A stretch of 64,000 bases of DNA from Bacteroidales bacterium (GTDB lineage Bacteria; Bacteroidota; Bacteroidia; Bacteroidales; B18-G4), in NCBI GenBank assembly GCA_018400295.1, contig JAGYMZ010000006.1:1-64000 (forward strand), written 5' to 3'. Positions within the stretch are counted from its first letter, which is position 1; every line of letters starts with the position of its first letter. Positions 1-8,290 of this stretch are shown here, in pieces. Under the pieces are notes generated by a model, which had not been told where the DNA came from, ran no database searches, and was given only the letters and a program-made list of their open reading frames with translations. Made by a program: the position numbers and the translations under genes.

Positions 1-1
1 T

Positions 2-589
2 TATAGCAACGAAATGGAAGTGGTTAATCGATGGGATTACACCAAAGAAGAATGGATAGCTATTTTCAGGAATGAGCTCGATAACGGTCGTCCTATATTT
101 ATTGACGGCCGTACAGAAGACAGCCCGCCGCCATGGGAACCGGGTTCCTGGCAGGGCCATTTTTTCGTGTGTGACGGTTACAACGAAAATGATGAGTTTT
201 ATATGAACTATATGTTCGGGGGTATTAGCGGATATTATGACATTGATGACATGGGCGATTTCAAGGCCTATCATCGTATCATCCTGAATTTTGAACCGCA
301 GAGTGTGGGAATGGAAGAATATGATTTTTCGAACAAATTGTCTGTAAATATTTATCCCAATCCTGTAACAGACCAGGAACTATCGGTTAAGGTTGAAAAC
401 TCAAAGATCAGGAAAACAAATGTTGAGTTGCTGGATCTTTCAGGTAAAACCCTTAAACGAATTGCCGACAGGGCTTTTCACGGCAACCAAATTTTTATGG
501 TAAACACAGATGATCTGAGATCCGGCAGTTATCTGCTGAAAATTCAAACTACGGATGAGGTTCGTTTGGAAAAACTAATTGTTCTATAG
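2..589 (+). CDS. C10-type (streptopain-like) secreted cysteine peptidase, 3' part, with T9SS sorting domain
   Basis: The reading frame is open to the left edge, so the protein begins outside the window and only its last ~195 residues are visible. The segment GHFFVCDGY followed by FYMNYMFGG matches the C10 (SpeB/streptopain) pattern in which the His of the G-H-x-F-V-x-D-G-Y motif is catalytic; the catalytic Cys would lie upstream, outside the window. The last ~80 residues (SVNIYPNPV ... GSYLLKIQT ... EKLIVL) form a type A T9SS sorting domain, so the product should be exported and released or anchored at the cell surface. The usual Trp of the family's N-W-G-W-G-G stretch is changed here (NYMFGG), which could affect activity. 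Family assignment is fairly firm; substrate is unknown. Confidence 0.75.
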   Translation, partial: YSNEMEVVNRWDYTKEEWIAIFRNELDNGRPIFIDGRTEDSPPPWEPGSWQGHFFVCDGYNENDEFYMNYMFGGISGYYDIDDMGDFKAYHRIILNFEPQSVGMEEYDFSNKLSVNIYPNPVTDQELSVKVENSKIRKTNVELLDLSGKTLKRIADRAFHGNQIFMVNTDDLRSGSYLLKIQTTDEVRLEKLIVL

Positions 590-619
590 CTGATATCATA
601 ACATAATATTCCATTGCTC

Positions 620-652
620 AAACCTGACGGGTTTCCGAAACCCGTCAGGTTT
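620..652. terminator. Perfect 15-bp inverted repeat, probable terminator
   Basis: Arms 620-634 (AAACCTGACGGGTTT) and 638-652 are perfect complements around a 3-nt loop. A T-rich stretch follows on the + strand. It lies 30 nt after the peptidase stop codon, so it probably ends that transcript. The AACCCGTCAGGTTT type of palindrome also recurs between genes in many Bacteroidota, so it may be both a terminator and a member of a dispersed palindromic family; this second point is from general knowledge, not from a second copy seen here. Confidence 0.75.
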
Positions 653-740
653 CTTGTTTCAGGGCAACCACTCCCCGACTGTGATTTTTGGTTTACAAAA
701 TAAATTTTATATTTATGATAAATTTAAACCTGAGATCCAA

Positions 741-1649
741 ATGAGAATCAACCGTCGCAGTTTCATCAAATCCACTGCCCTGATCAGCGGCACCGCCATG
801 TTGAGCGGATCATTGCTCACCCGCGTGCTGGGATCTGCCTTCAGCAATCCCGATATCATTACAGCAACAGCCGATGATCCCATGCTTACCGTTGAAAATC
901 TGGTAAAGGCCATGGGAGGATTTAAAAAGTTTGTCTCGCCGGGTCAATCGGTGGGCTTTCTGTTAAATTCGCCCTGGAAAACCGCGGGCAACTTCACCCA
1001 TCCCGATGTGGCGCTGGCTGCCATAAAAATGTTTAAAGATGCAGGCGCAGGAAAAATAGTGGTTTATAAGCCCGTTCCGGATGGTTACTGGGAAAGGAGC
1101 AGTTATTACCAGGCCAATCAAAAACTGGTGGACGAGATCAGTTATGGAGATGAACGTGTTGAAATAGAAATCCCCGAAGGCAAACAACTGAAGAAGGCAG
1201 AGGTGTTCAAGGCATTTCTTGATACCGATGTTTTTGTGAATATCCCGGTAGCCAAACATCACAACGGAACCATTTTCAGCGGCATGCTGAAAGGGCTGAT
1301 GGGCGTTTCTTCCTCCACCACCAACCGCCACATGCATTCCCCCGACGGCAAGTACACTTACGACAAGCCTGTTTACCTGGCCGAGTGCATTGCCGACCTG
1401 GCTCTGGTGCGCAAGCCTGATCTTTGCCTGTTCGATGCTATTGAATGTTCGCTCGACAACGGACCCCGGGGACCCAGCTCCACCGTTAAACCCAACCAAC
1501 TGATGGCCGGAACAGATCCGCTGCTGATGGATGTGTATGCCGCCGATTTGATCGGGTTTTATCCCGGGGATATCATCACCTTCGAAAAAGCCCGGGAAAA
1601 CAACATCGGAAAAACCGACATCGATAATGCCCAAATACTGGAAATCTGA
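741..1649 (+). CDS. DUF362 domain protein with Tat-type signal
   Basis: 302 residues from the ATG at 741. That start is chosen because it places a twin-arginine motif (R-R-S-F-I-K at residues 5-10) and a hydrophobic stretch at the N-terminus; an upstream extension in frame has no signal-like character. The body matches the DUF362 family, with conserved stretches NIPVAKHH (about residues 165-172) and GTDPLLMDVYAADLIG near the C-terminus. Family members often go with 4Fe-4S proteins, but no CxxCxxC ferredoxin motif is present here. Export in folded form through Tat suggests a cofactor is inserted in the cytoplasm; that is inference. Function of the family is not established. Monocistronic: the terminator at 620-652 lies before it and a 100-nt gap after. 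Confidence 0.8.
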   Translation: MRINRRSFIKSTALISGTAMLSGSLLTRVLGSAFSNPDIITATADDPMLTVENLVKAMGGFKKFVSPGQSVGFLLNSPWKTAGNFTHPDVALAAIKMFKDAGAGKIVVYKPVPDGYWERSSYYQANQKLVDEISYGDERVEIEIPEGKQLKKAEVFKAFLDTDVFVNIPVAKHHNGTIFSGMLKGLMGVSSSTTNRHMHSPDGKYTYDKPVYLAECIADLALVRKPDLCLFDAIECSLDNGPRGPSSTVKPNQLMAGTDPLLMDVYAADLIGFYPGDIITFEKARENNIGKTDIDNAQILEI

Positions 1650-1687
1650 AAATTGCAATCGCTATTTATTTTAAACTAAAATATAAT

Positions 1688-1722
1688 GCCACCAAGGCGC
1701 CAGGGCACAAAGGAACACAAAG
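1688..1722 (+). repeat. Dispersed intergenic repeat, copy 1 (GCCACCAAGGCGCC type)
   Basis: Begins GCCACCAAGGCGCCAGGGCA and continues with A-rich, C-poor sequence. The reverse complement of 3021-3055 matches it at most positions, with a weaker match at 2963-2996. Sequences of this look are common between genes in Bacteroidota. The 100-nt gap it occupies separates the DUF362 gene from the next small gene. Confidence 0.65.
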
Positions 1723-1881
1723 TAGTGCAGTGGTGTTACGATTGCCCGATTGAACGATATTCGAAGTGAAGGGAAAAATAAGCTTCATACCCTCAAAAAA
1801 TCAATTCATCACACCAAAGCCTTTTTACGGGTAATCGACAGTATTCTTGTGCTATATAAGAATGAATATGACTACATTTCG

Positions 1882-2070
1882 ATGCTGAAAGAAAAACCGC
1901 ATATGGAAAAATCAAAGGAAAATAAAAGCCGGAATATGATGAAAGAGGTTCCTTTATGCTGTACCAAGTTTTTCAAGTGCAGCCACTGCGGCTACGTTTC
2001 CCTTTCAAACCATCCCTGTCCCATTTGCAAAACCAGATTAGAACCGGATTTTCACTGGAAGAAAATCTAA
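1882..2070 (+). CDS. Small zinc-ribbon protein
   Basis: A 62-residue reading frame from the ATG at 1882 (a second ATG at 1903 is equally possible; the frame continues upstream to 1750 but only a TTG is available there). The C-terminal half contains CSHCGY and CPIC, a C-x2-C ... C-x2-C knuckle pair like a rubrerythrin or rubredoxin-type zinc ribbon, followed by a basic tail ending FHWKKI. Two further Cys (C-C-T-K-F-F-K-C) precede it. The first half is Lys/Glu-rich and probably disordered. No function can be assigned; it could be a metal-binding accessory protein or a remnant of a larger ribbon protein. It stands alone between an intergenic repeat and a convergent regulator gene. Confidence 0.45.
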   Translation: MLKEKPHMEKSKENKSRNMMKEVPLCCTKFFKCSHCGYVSLSNHPCPICKTRLEPDFHWKKI

Positions 2071-2112
2071 CCTACCTACAACATTTAAGTTTATGAATTA
2101 TTCGGGCTGATG

Positions 2113-2871
2113 TCAGGAGGAACTCCACTTCTCTTCAAGAATCTTCAGGTTTTTTAACGTTCCTTTCACAACAATTTTTTCCCCGTCGGCCAGCAGGGTG
2201 CATGAATGGTCTTTGCGTTCCACTTTTTTCAGATATCCCAGGTTAATGATGTTGAAGCGGCTGATCCTGAAAAAATCATCATCCGGCAGCATTTGCCCGA
2301 CCCGGTTCATATTGCAGGTCACCAACTCCCGTTCTCCGTTGGTCAGGAACAATTCGCAATAGTTGCGACTGGCCTGGCAGTACAGGATATCTTTGGGGTC
2401 GATCAGGATGAAGCCTGTGCTGGTGTTGAATTTTAATTGTTTTGGTTTGCCGATGGCCCGGAACAGGCTTTGCAGCTTTTCACTGTAATCGGGTTGCTTT
2501 TGTTTTTCCCCAATTCGCTGCAGCGCTTTTGTCAGTTCAGTTTCACTGATAGGTTTCAGCAGAAAATCGAAAGCCGCATGCCGTATAGCCTCGATGGCAT
2601 ATTTTTCATAGGCTGTTGTAAAGATCACAATGGGTTGGTATAGTCCTCCTGAAACCTCCTTCAATACATCAAAACCTGATTTACAGGGCATTTGTACATC
2701 CAAAAAAAGCAGGTCGGGTTCATTGTTTTGAATTTCACGAATGGCTTCTTCCGGGTCCTGATAAGTGCCAATAATTTCCACTTGTTGATGCGGTTGCAAC
2801 AATGTTTCCAAATTGCTGATGGCTTCTGCTTCGTCGTCAACGATGATGGCTGTTAGTTGCTTTGGTTTCAT
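2113..2871 (-). CDS. LytTR-family response regulator
   Basis: 252 residues from the ATG at 2871, the first Met directly before the receiver fold (KQLTAIIVDDE). Receiver: acidic pair D12/D13, phosphoacceptor D58 in FLDVQMP, and the LLKPIS Lys near residue 105. The C-terminal ~100 residues (FILIDPKDILYCQASRNYCELFL ... NIINLGYLKKVERKD) form a LytTR DNA-binding domain. It is the AlgR/AgrA/LytR type of regulator and should be phosphorylated by the LytS-type kinase encoded upstream on the same strand (3105-4895). The two genes are separated by 233 nt that contain a palindromic repeat, so co-transcription is likely but attenuated or separate expression is possible. Confidence 0.9.
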   Translation of the reverse strand: MKPKQLTAIIVDDEAEAISNLETLLQPHQQVEIIGTYQDPEEAIREIQNNEPDLLFLDVQMPCKSGFDVLKEVSGGLYQPIVIFTTAYEKYAIEAIRHAAFDFLLKPISETELTKALQRIGEKQKQPDYSEKLQSLFRAIGKPKQLKFNTSTGFILIDPKDILYCQASRNYCELFLTNGERELVTCNMNRVGQMLPDDDFFRISRFNIINLGYLKKVERKDHSCTLLADGEKIVVKGTLKNLKILEEKWSSS

Positions 2872-2962
2872 ATTAATAGATTGATTTGTGGTAAACTTAA
2901 TGAATTTTAGCGGGATTTGCAAAGCTTGAAATTCGAAGATGCCAAAATGGTTTTTATAAAAG

Positions 2963-3055
2963 GCCACAAAGGCTCTAAAACACAAATACACTAAGCGTTA
3001 CAAGCTTACGCCTTATGTTTTTTGTGAATCCTTCGTGCCTTGGCGCCTTAGTGGC
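2963..3055. repeat. Palindromic intergenic repeat pair (copies 2 and 3)
   Basis: Two arms face each other: 2963-2996 (GCCACAAAGGCTCTAAAACA and on) and, inverted, 3021-3055, whose reverse complement starts GCCACTAAGGCGCCAAGGCA. They could fold into a long imperfect hairpin. The inverted arm matches the copy at 1688-1722 closely. The element sits in the 233-nt gap between the kinase and regulator genes, so in their shared transcript it would form a structured intercistronic segment. Confidence 0.6.
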
Positions 3056-3104
3056 TATATATTTTTTTGAAGATAGGTATGAAGAACTTACTTCTACTCA
3101 ATTT

Positions 3105-4895
3105 TCAAATCCGGTAACTAAACTTTAAAGGAATGCTAACCACCACTTTTGTACCCGATGGCTTGCCTGTATTATCATAAAGATCAATGATCTCATGGGC
3201 AATCCTCGCTTCATTGTACTCATTGAAAAGCCTGTAATAGTTTTCCATGATCTGCAGACCAAAACCGGTTGAATCCGTGGATAGCTCTTTGGCCTTTGCC
3301 CTGCCGACCCCGTCATCTTTTATGCTGATGGTGATGTTTTTGTTATCGGATGTTATGGAAACTTCGATATGCCCTTTTCTTTCCTTATGCCGGATGCCAT
3401 GCTTGATGGCGTTTTCCACATAGGTTTGCAGGATCATCTTGGGGACTTTTGTACTTGTGTCGATTCCATCATCCATTTCGATCACATAATCAAACTTATC
3501 AGGGAAGCGCAACTTTTCCAGTTCCAGGTAGCTCTCCAGGTAGCTGATCTCTTCCGATAATGAACGGGTGATCTTATCCGAGGATTCCAGTATATTGCGG
3601 ATCAGTTTTGAGAACTGTATGAAATCGGGATAGGTTTTGGGGCTTTCCTTCCTGATCTTTGAAGCAATGGCATTAAACACATTAAATGTAAAATGTGGGT
3701 TCATCTGGTTTTTCATATTTTTCAGTTGCAACTGAACGATTTCATTCCGGATGCGGTTTTTCTTTTCAAGCTGTACGAGCTGCCTGTTAAATAAACGCTG
3801 GTTTGTTTGAATGCTGTCTGTTACTTTGAGCTTCTTATTGAGCAACACAAGCATTCCCGTTTCATGAAGTATTACAAAAGGATGCGCCTGATTATCCGGT
3901 AATGAAATCAAGCTACGATGGGTTTTATCCGATTCGGGAAAAACAGTCTTTTGAATGACCTTACCTTGCTTATCAAACAGCATTAATTTGGGAAAATTTT
4001 TCAATGGTCCGATATGGTTGTGAAAAACCAGCAAAGCGGTTTCATTTTTCAATTGATAAGGATAAACCCAAATGGTAGACCGGAACCCCGGGAACTCAAT
4101 GGGTTCAAACAAAAAATCAAGCTTATGATCAAAAGCCATCAGCCAGGCGCTGTAATCGTGGAAGGGATATCTCAGGCTGTCGTGTATATTGCCCGCCGAA
4201 CCGCAACGACCAATGATTTCAAGTTTTTCATCCCCGGTAAGATCAACTGCATGTGGGCAGATAAAATTTCCCATGTCTTTTGTGCTGTGCAGCGAATCAT
4301 GAAAAATATCATACCATATAAGCCTTCTGGGAAATTTTGACGTGCCGGCATGGATTGTAAAGAGTAAATCCCTGTGGCCATCCTGATTTATGTCGGCAAA
4401 TTGCAATGCAGTGATTGCCGGATCAGGTTCAGCATATTCCCGGTTGAGTTCACAAATAAATCTATTTTGAAAAGTGAATGGTGAAAACTTATCCAGGGGT
4501 TCAATACAATCCAGGAAAACCCTATCATTTAGTTGATGAAACACATAGATTTCAGGCAGGCTGTCTTTATCATGATCCCCGAAAATAAACCTGTCTCCTT
4601 CCAGCAGTGTGCCTTCAACATTCCATTGGTCAATATACCCTCCATCTTCCTGAAATATCTGCAGGGCCAGAAAACCATCCTGATCAAGCAGGGAGCTTAC
4701 CTTTTCGCTGTAGCCGTCATGATCAATGTCGTACAAATGCGTTCTTAACTTTCTCTGTCCATCCTGAGGAACTTTTTCTACCAGCTCTATCTTGTACTTG
4801 CTAAAGATATCCGGCATTAAAAAAATCACCAGCAAAGTAACCGGCAAAGCCAGAAACCAGGGTTTGAGGAGGACATGTTTTAGCTTCCTTGGCAT
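3105..4895 (-). CDS. LytS-type sensor histidine kinase with FG-GAP-like extracytoplasmic sensor
   Basis: 596 residues from the ATG at 4895, which puts a single membrane segment at about residues 11-28 (PWFLALPVTLLVIFLMP); an in-frame Met 25 codons upstream is less likely. A ~330-residue periplasmic region follows, with several D-x-D/N-x-D-G calcium-loop motifs (DIDHDGYSE, DINQDGHRD) of FG-GAP/VCBS type, suggesting a beta-propeller sensor. A coiled coil leads to the His_kinase domain: MNPHFTFN with phosphoacceptor His near residue 401, then an HATPase with YVENAIKHGI and DDGVGRAKA. It should signal to the LytTR regulator at 2113-2871. No second membrane segment is obvious before the kinase domain, which is unusual for a periplasmic sensor, so the propeller could instead be cytoplasmic; the topology deserves checking. 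A shortened paralogue lies at 8291-9019. Confidence 0.88.
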   Translation of the reverse strand: MPRKLKHVLLKPWFLALPVTLLVIFLMPDIFSKYKIELVEKVPQDGQRKLRTHLYDIDHDGYSEKVSSLLDQDGFLALQIFQEDGGYIDQWNVEGTLLEGDRFIFGDHDKDSLPEIYVFHQLNDRVFLDCIEPLDKFSPFTFQNRFICELNREYAEPDPAITALQFADINQDGHRDLLFTIHAGTSKFPRRLIWYDIFHDSLHSTKDMGNFICPHAVDLTGDEKLEIIGRCGSAGNIHDSLRYPFHDYSAWLMAFDHKLDFLFEPIEFPGFRSTIWVYPYQLKNETALLVFHNHIGPLKNFPKLMLFDKQGKVIQKTVFPESDKTHRSLISLPDNQAHPFVILHETGMLVLLNKKLKVTDSIQTNQRLFNRQLVQLEKKNRIRNEIVQLQLKNMKNQMNPHFTFNVFNAIASKIRKESPKTYPDFIQFSKLIRNILESSDKITRSLSEEISYLESYLELEKLRFPDKFDYVIEMDDGIDTSTKVPKMILQTYVENAIKHGIRHKERKGHIEVSITSDNKNITISIKDDGVGRAKAKELSTDSTGFGLQIMENYYRLFNEYNEARIAHEIIDLYDNTGKPSGTKVVVSIPLKFSYRI

Positions 4896-5217
4896 CGGAT
4901 TCAGTGGGATCTGATACAGGTATAGGGCAGATCGGTATCCCTTTTCCTGCATGGCATTTTTTGTTGGCACTTATAATTCCTGGCAGCGGAGAAAAAGCCG
5001 GACGGGAGCATTATCGGGTTATGGGATCTTCATTTTTAATACATATCTTTACCCCCCCCGCCGGGCTACTCTTTTCATTCATCAGGTGTATTGCATACAT
5101 GCCGGGGAAGTACATGGCAAGGCTATCGCATACCGTATGGCCGGCTTTAATTTTTTATGCAGGGTTGTATAAACTGGGTTTTTGTATCTTTGCCGAGAAT
5201 GGCAACACATCAAAAAT
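4896..5217. other. Intergenic region between divergent kinase and GLUG cargo genes
   Basis: 322 nt without a convincing gene. It contains a -7-like TATCTTTG at 5185-5192 reading toward the GLUG gene, with a TTG at 5165-5167 only 17 nt upstream (shorter than the usual 19-21), and a C-tract followed by GCCGGGCTAC near 5052. The predicted leader of the GLUG gene would be about 22 nt. Nothing else is recognisable. Confidence 0.4.
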
Positions 5218-7875
5218 ATGAAAAAATATACCCTTGATCTGACGGCGGCCGTATTGTTTGTTTTTTTAAGCCTTCATCTTTCCGGCCAGGATTTTGCCGG
5301 CGGAACTGGCACTCCGGAAGATCCCTACCAGGTTGAAACTGCTGAGCACCTGAACAATGTCCGGAACTATCTGACATCCTGTTTTAAACAGACTGAGGAT
5401 ATTGACCTGGATGCAGATTACCCAAACTGGGTCCCCATTGCCGGGGGTGGAACGGACGATGTGTTTACCGGCAATTATGACGGCCAGGACTATACGATCA
5501 GCAATCTTTCGATCGATCGCCCGGATACAAACAATGTTGGATTGTTCGGCCACCTGGGGGAGGGGTCCGCATCCAAACCTGCCGTTATCCGGAATGTTGA
5601 ACTTCTCAATGTAAATGTTACCGGCGCCCGTGGTACGGGCAGCCTCGCCGGACGGGTTACCGGGAATATATACACGCTCATAGAATATTGCTCGGCCAGC
5701 GGCGAATCTTCCAACCGTAGCGTTACGGGAGATGCGGCGACCGGGGGACTGGTCGGTTCAAACAACAGTGTGCAGCAAACACCCGGCGGGACCAACAACC
5801 CCATTGTTTCTGAATGCTGGGCGTATATTGATGTTGAATATTCGGGAGCGGATCCGGGTGGGGATAACGATGCAGAGAAATTTGGCGGATTGGTGGGATG
5901 CAGCCAGAAAGGTACCATCATCAATTCCTATGCCAAAGGGTCGGTAACGGTGGATAAACCATCCGGTTCCAGTTGGGCTGTGCGGAAGGTGGGAGGAATC
6001 GCTGGGTGCATCCTGTACAGGGGGGTCCTGGAAAGGAGCTATTCAACCGCGGGCGTGAGTACCAGCGGCGGCGTTGATGATGTCGGTGGGCTCCTGGGTA
6101 ATGTGGGGTCCGGTGGTAATGCCGGTGTGGTTGAATATTCATACTGGGATACGGGAACATCCGGTCAATCTTCTTCAGCCGGAGGGACCGGGCTTACCAC
6201 TTCCCAGATGAAGGTGGCAGCTAACTTCGTTGGGTTTGATTTTACCAATATTTGGGGCATTGACGGTACAACGAACGACGGATATCCTTTTTTGCGGGTC
6301 ATACCTGCAACCACCTATGTGACCTGGACGGGCAGCAATTCAACGGATTGGGGTATATCCGGTAACTGGGAGAATGATGATCTGCCCGGTTCTACGGATA
6401 TTGCATACATTCCTGCCGGATTAACAAATTATCCGGTAGTATCCACCGTGACCACATGCCTGCCCAAGGGATTGTCCATTGCTGAAAATGCCTCGGTGAC
6501 CATTGATCCCGACGGGGCCCTGACCATCAGCGATCTTCTGCTCAACGACACCACGGGTGGCATCGTCCTTAAATCCGGAAGCACGGGGACCGGCTCGCTA
6601 ATCCACGACAACCGCGACATACCCGTAACGATCGAGCGCTACATAACGGGAAGCGCAACGCTGACGGATATGAAATACCATACGGTCTCGGTTCCGTTGA
6701 CCGCTGGTTCCGGTCCGCTATCGGGCTTGTTTCTGGGCTCCTACCTGTACGGTTATGATGCCTCCACTCAGCAATGGGATCCATTGGGTACTTCCACTAC
6801 AACCCCGCTTTCTGTTGACCAGGGATACCTGATATATTACCCGGGTGCGGACATAACCTATTCTATGACCGGGTACATGAACAACGGGGAATTCACTGCA
6901 GCCGTTGAATACACCGCCGCCGAATACTATAACCTGGTGCCCAACCCTTATCCCTCTGCTGTGGATTGGGACGCAGCTTCAGGATGGACAAAAACAAATC
7001 TAAACGATGCGATATGGATATGGGACCCTTCGTCGAATAATTATGCTTCTTACATAAATGGATCCGGAACCAACGGCGGTTCGCAATACATTCCGGCAGG
7101 GCAGGCTTTTTTCGTCCAGGCCAGCGATGGAGGCCCGGAACTCGCGATGAACAATGATGTCCGTGTTCACAATTCGCAGGACTTTTTCAGGGAAACGGAA
7201 CAAGAAAGCAATGCGCTCCGGATCACCGCTTCCGCTAATAACTACCGCGATGAGCTGGTGGTACGGTTCAAGACAGGGGCGACCCGTTATTTTGACGGGG
7301 CGTATGATGCGGCCAAAATGTATGGCATGGATGGCGCTCCCCAATTATACAGCGTGTCGGATGATGATCACAACCTTTCCGTCAACAGCCTGCCCTTTAC
7401 ACCGGAAGTTGTTTCAATCCCGGTGGGATTTGAGCTTGACACGATCGCCCAGGTTTCGTTGGTATTTTCTTCCCCGGAGATGTTCGAGCCGCAGATACCC
7501 ATAAAGCTGATTGACAACCTGACGGGAGATATCATCGATCTGGAAGCCTCTTCCCGGTATGATTTTATGCATGACCCCGTAAACGATCCTTTGCGTTTTG
7601 AGTTGCAACTGAACAGCCCTGCATCCGTGGGCGGACTTCAAAGATCACCCGTGTCGGTCTTCTACAGCAACCGGCAGCTTCATGTGACGATCCCTGAAAA
7701 GTTCAGCGGCCTGTCCCGGATCGATGTCTTCGATCCAGCGGGCCGGGGGGTGTTCAGCACCTGTGTTCAGCCGGGAAGCTCTTCCCTGCCGTTGCACGGC
7801 ATGAGCCCGGGAATGTATGTGGTGCGCTGTACCGGTGACGGTTGGATCACTGTGAAAAAAATATTGTATAACTGA
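5218..7875 (+). CDS. Large GLUG-repeat surface protein with T9SS sorting domain
   Basis: 885 residues from the ATG at 5218, which gives a signal peptide (MKKYTLDLTAAVLFVFLSLHLSG). The N-terminal third begins GGTGTPEDPYQVETAEHL, the usual opening of GLUG-motif proteins, and has repeated N-V-G-L-F-G, G-G-L-V-G and G-G-I-A-G units of a parallel beta-helix (residues ~60-330). The middle (~370-800) is beta-rich, with VPNPYPSAVDW and similar stretches seen in large T9SS cargo. The final ~70 residues (SVFYSNRQLHVTIP ... GMYVVRC ... VKKILYN) are a type A sorting domain. Likely secreted through the T9SS and attached to the surface, possibly as an adhesin; binding partner unknown. A small sorting-signal protein follows 26 nt downstream. 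Confidence 0.85.
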   Translation: MKKYTLDLTAAVLFVFLSLHLSGQDFAGGTGTPEDPYQVETAEHLNNVRNYLTSCFKQTEDIDLDADYPNWVPIAGGGTDDVFTGNYDGQDYTISNLSIDRPDTNNVGLFGHLGEGSASKPAVIRNVELLNVNVTGARGTGSLAGRVTGNIYTLIEYCSASGESSNRSVTGDAATGGLVGSNNSVQQTPGGTNNPIVSECWAYIDVEYSGADPGGDNDAEKFGGLVGCSQKGTIINSYAKGSVTVDKPSGSSWAVRKVGGIAGCILYRGVLERSYSTAGVSTSGGVDDVGGLLGNVGSGGNAGVVEYSYWDTGTSGQSSSAGGTGLTTSQMKVAANFVGFDFTNIWGIDGTTNDGYPFLRVIPATTYVTWTGSNSTDWGISGNWENDDLPGSTDIAYIPAGLTNYPVVSTVTTCLPKGLSIAENASVTIDPDGALTISDLLLNDTTGGIVLKSGSTGTGSLIHDNRDIPVTIERYITGSATLTDMKYHTVSVPLTAGSGPLSGLFLGSYLYGYDASTQQWDPLGTSTTTPLSVDQGYLIYYPGADITYSMTGYMNNGEFTAAVEYTAAEYYNLVPNPYPSAVDWDAASGWTKTNLNDAIWIWDPSSNNYASYINGSGTNGGSQYIPAGQAFFVQASDGGPELAMNNDVRVHNSQDFFRETEQESNALRITASANNYRDELVVRFKTGATRYFDGAYDAAKMYGMDGAPQLYSVSDDDHNLSVNSLPFTPEVVSIPVGFELDTIAQVSLVFSSPEMFEPQIPIKLIDNLTGDIIDLEASSRYDFMHDPVNDPLRFELQLNSPASVGGLQRSPVSVFYSNRQLHVTIPEKFSGLSRIDVFDPAGRGVFSTCVQPGSSSLPLHGMSPGMYVVRCTGDGWITVKKILYN

Positions 7876-7901
7876 GCATTTCAATAGAATAAAAAAATAC
7901 G

Positions 7902-8156
7902 ATGAAAATGATAAAGATAAGCCTTCGCACGTTGTTCATTACCATGTTCATGATCTTTGCATCCGCAGGAATTTTTGCCCAGAACGGGACGCCGCCGCCG
8001 CCGCCGGATGATCCATCCTCCGGCGGGAACGGACCGGTCGGAGGAGGCGCGCCCATTGGCAGCGGCATGGCCTTTTTCCTTGCCCTTGGACTGGGTTACG
8101 GTGCAAAAAAGGTATACGATGCCAGGAAGACAGGCAAAGGCCCCTCGATGTTGTAA
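7902..8156 (+). CDS. Small PID-CTERM-like membrane protein
   Basis: 84 residues: a signal peptide (residues 1-26, ending SAGIFAQ), a short Pro/Gly linker (P-P-P-P-P-D-D-P-S-S-G-G), then GAPIGSG followed by a hydrophobic stretch and a basic tail (GYGAKKVYDARK). This matches the PID-CTERM-type sorting tail of Bacteroidota (P-I-D/G-x-G, hydrophobic segment, G-x-K-K-x-Y). Such small proteins commonly accompany surface or exopolysaccharide-related genes. It lies 26 nt after the GLUG cargo and is probably cotranscribed with it. Function unknown; the mature part is only about 15 residues, so it may be a membrane-inserted peptide rather than a carrier of a domain. Confidence 0.7.
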   Translation: MKMIKISLRTLFITMFMIFASAGIFAQNGTPPPPPDDPSSGGNGPVGGGAPIGSGMAFFLALGLGYGAKKVYDARKTGKGPSML

Positions 8157-8290
8157 ATCCATACGCTTCCACTGCTCCCACCACTCATAACACCCCTGAT
8201 CAACCGTCTGTCGAATAACTTTGCAGGGCGTTTTCCGCATGTTTCAAACATGTGGAACAACAGGTCCCGGATTGATTAGAATGTAAGCCT

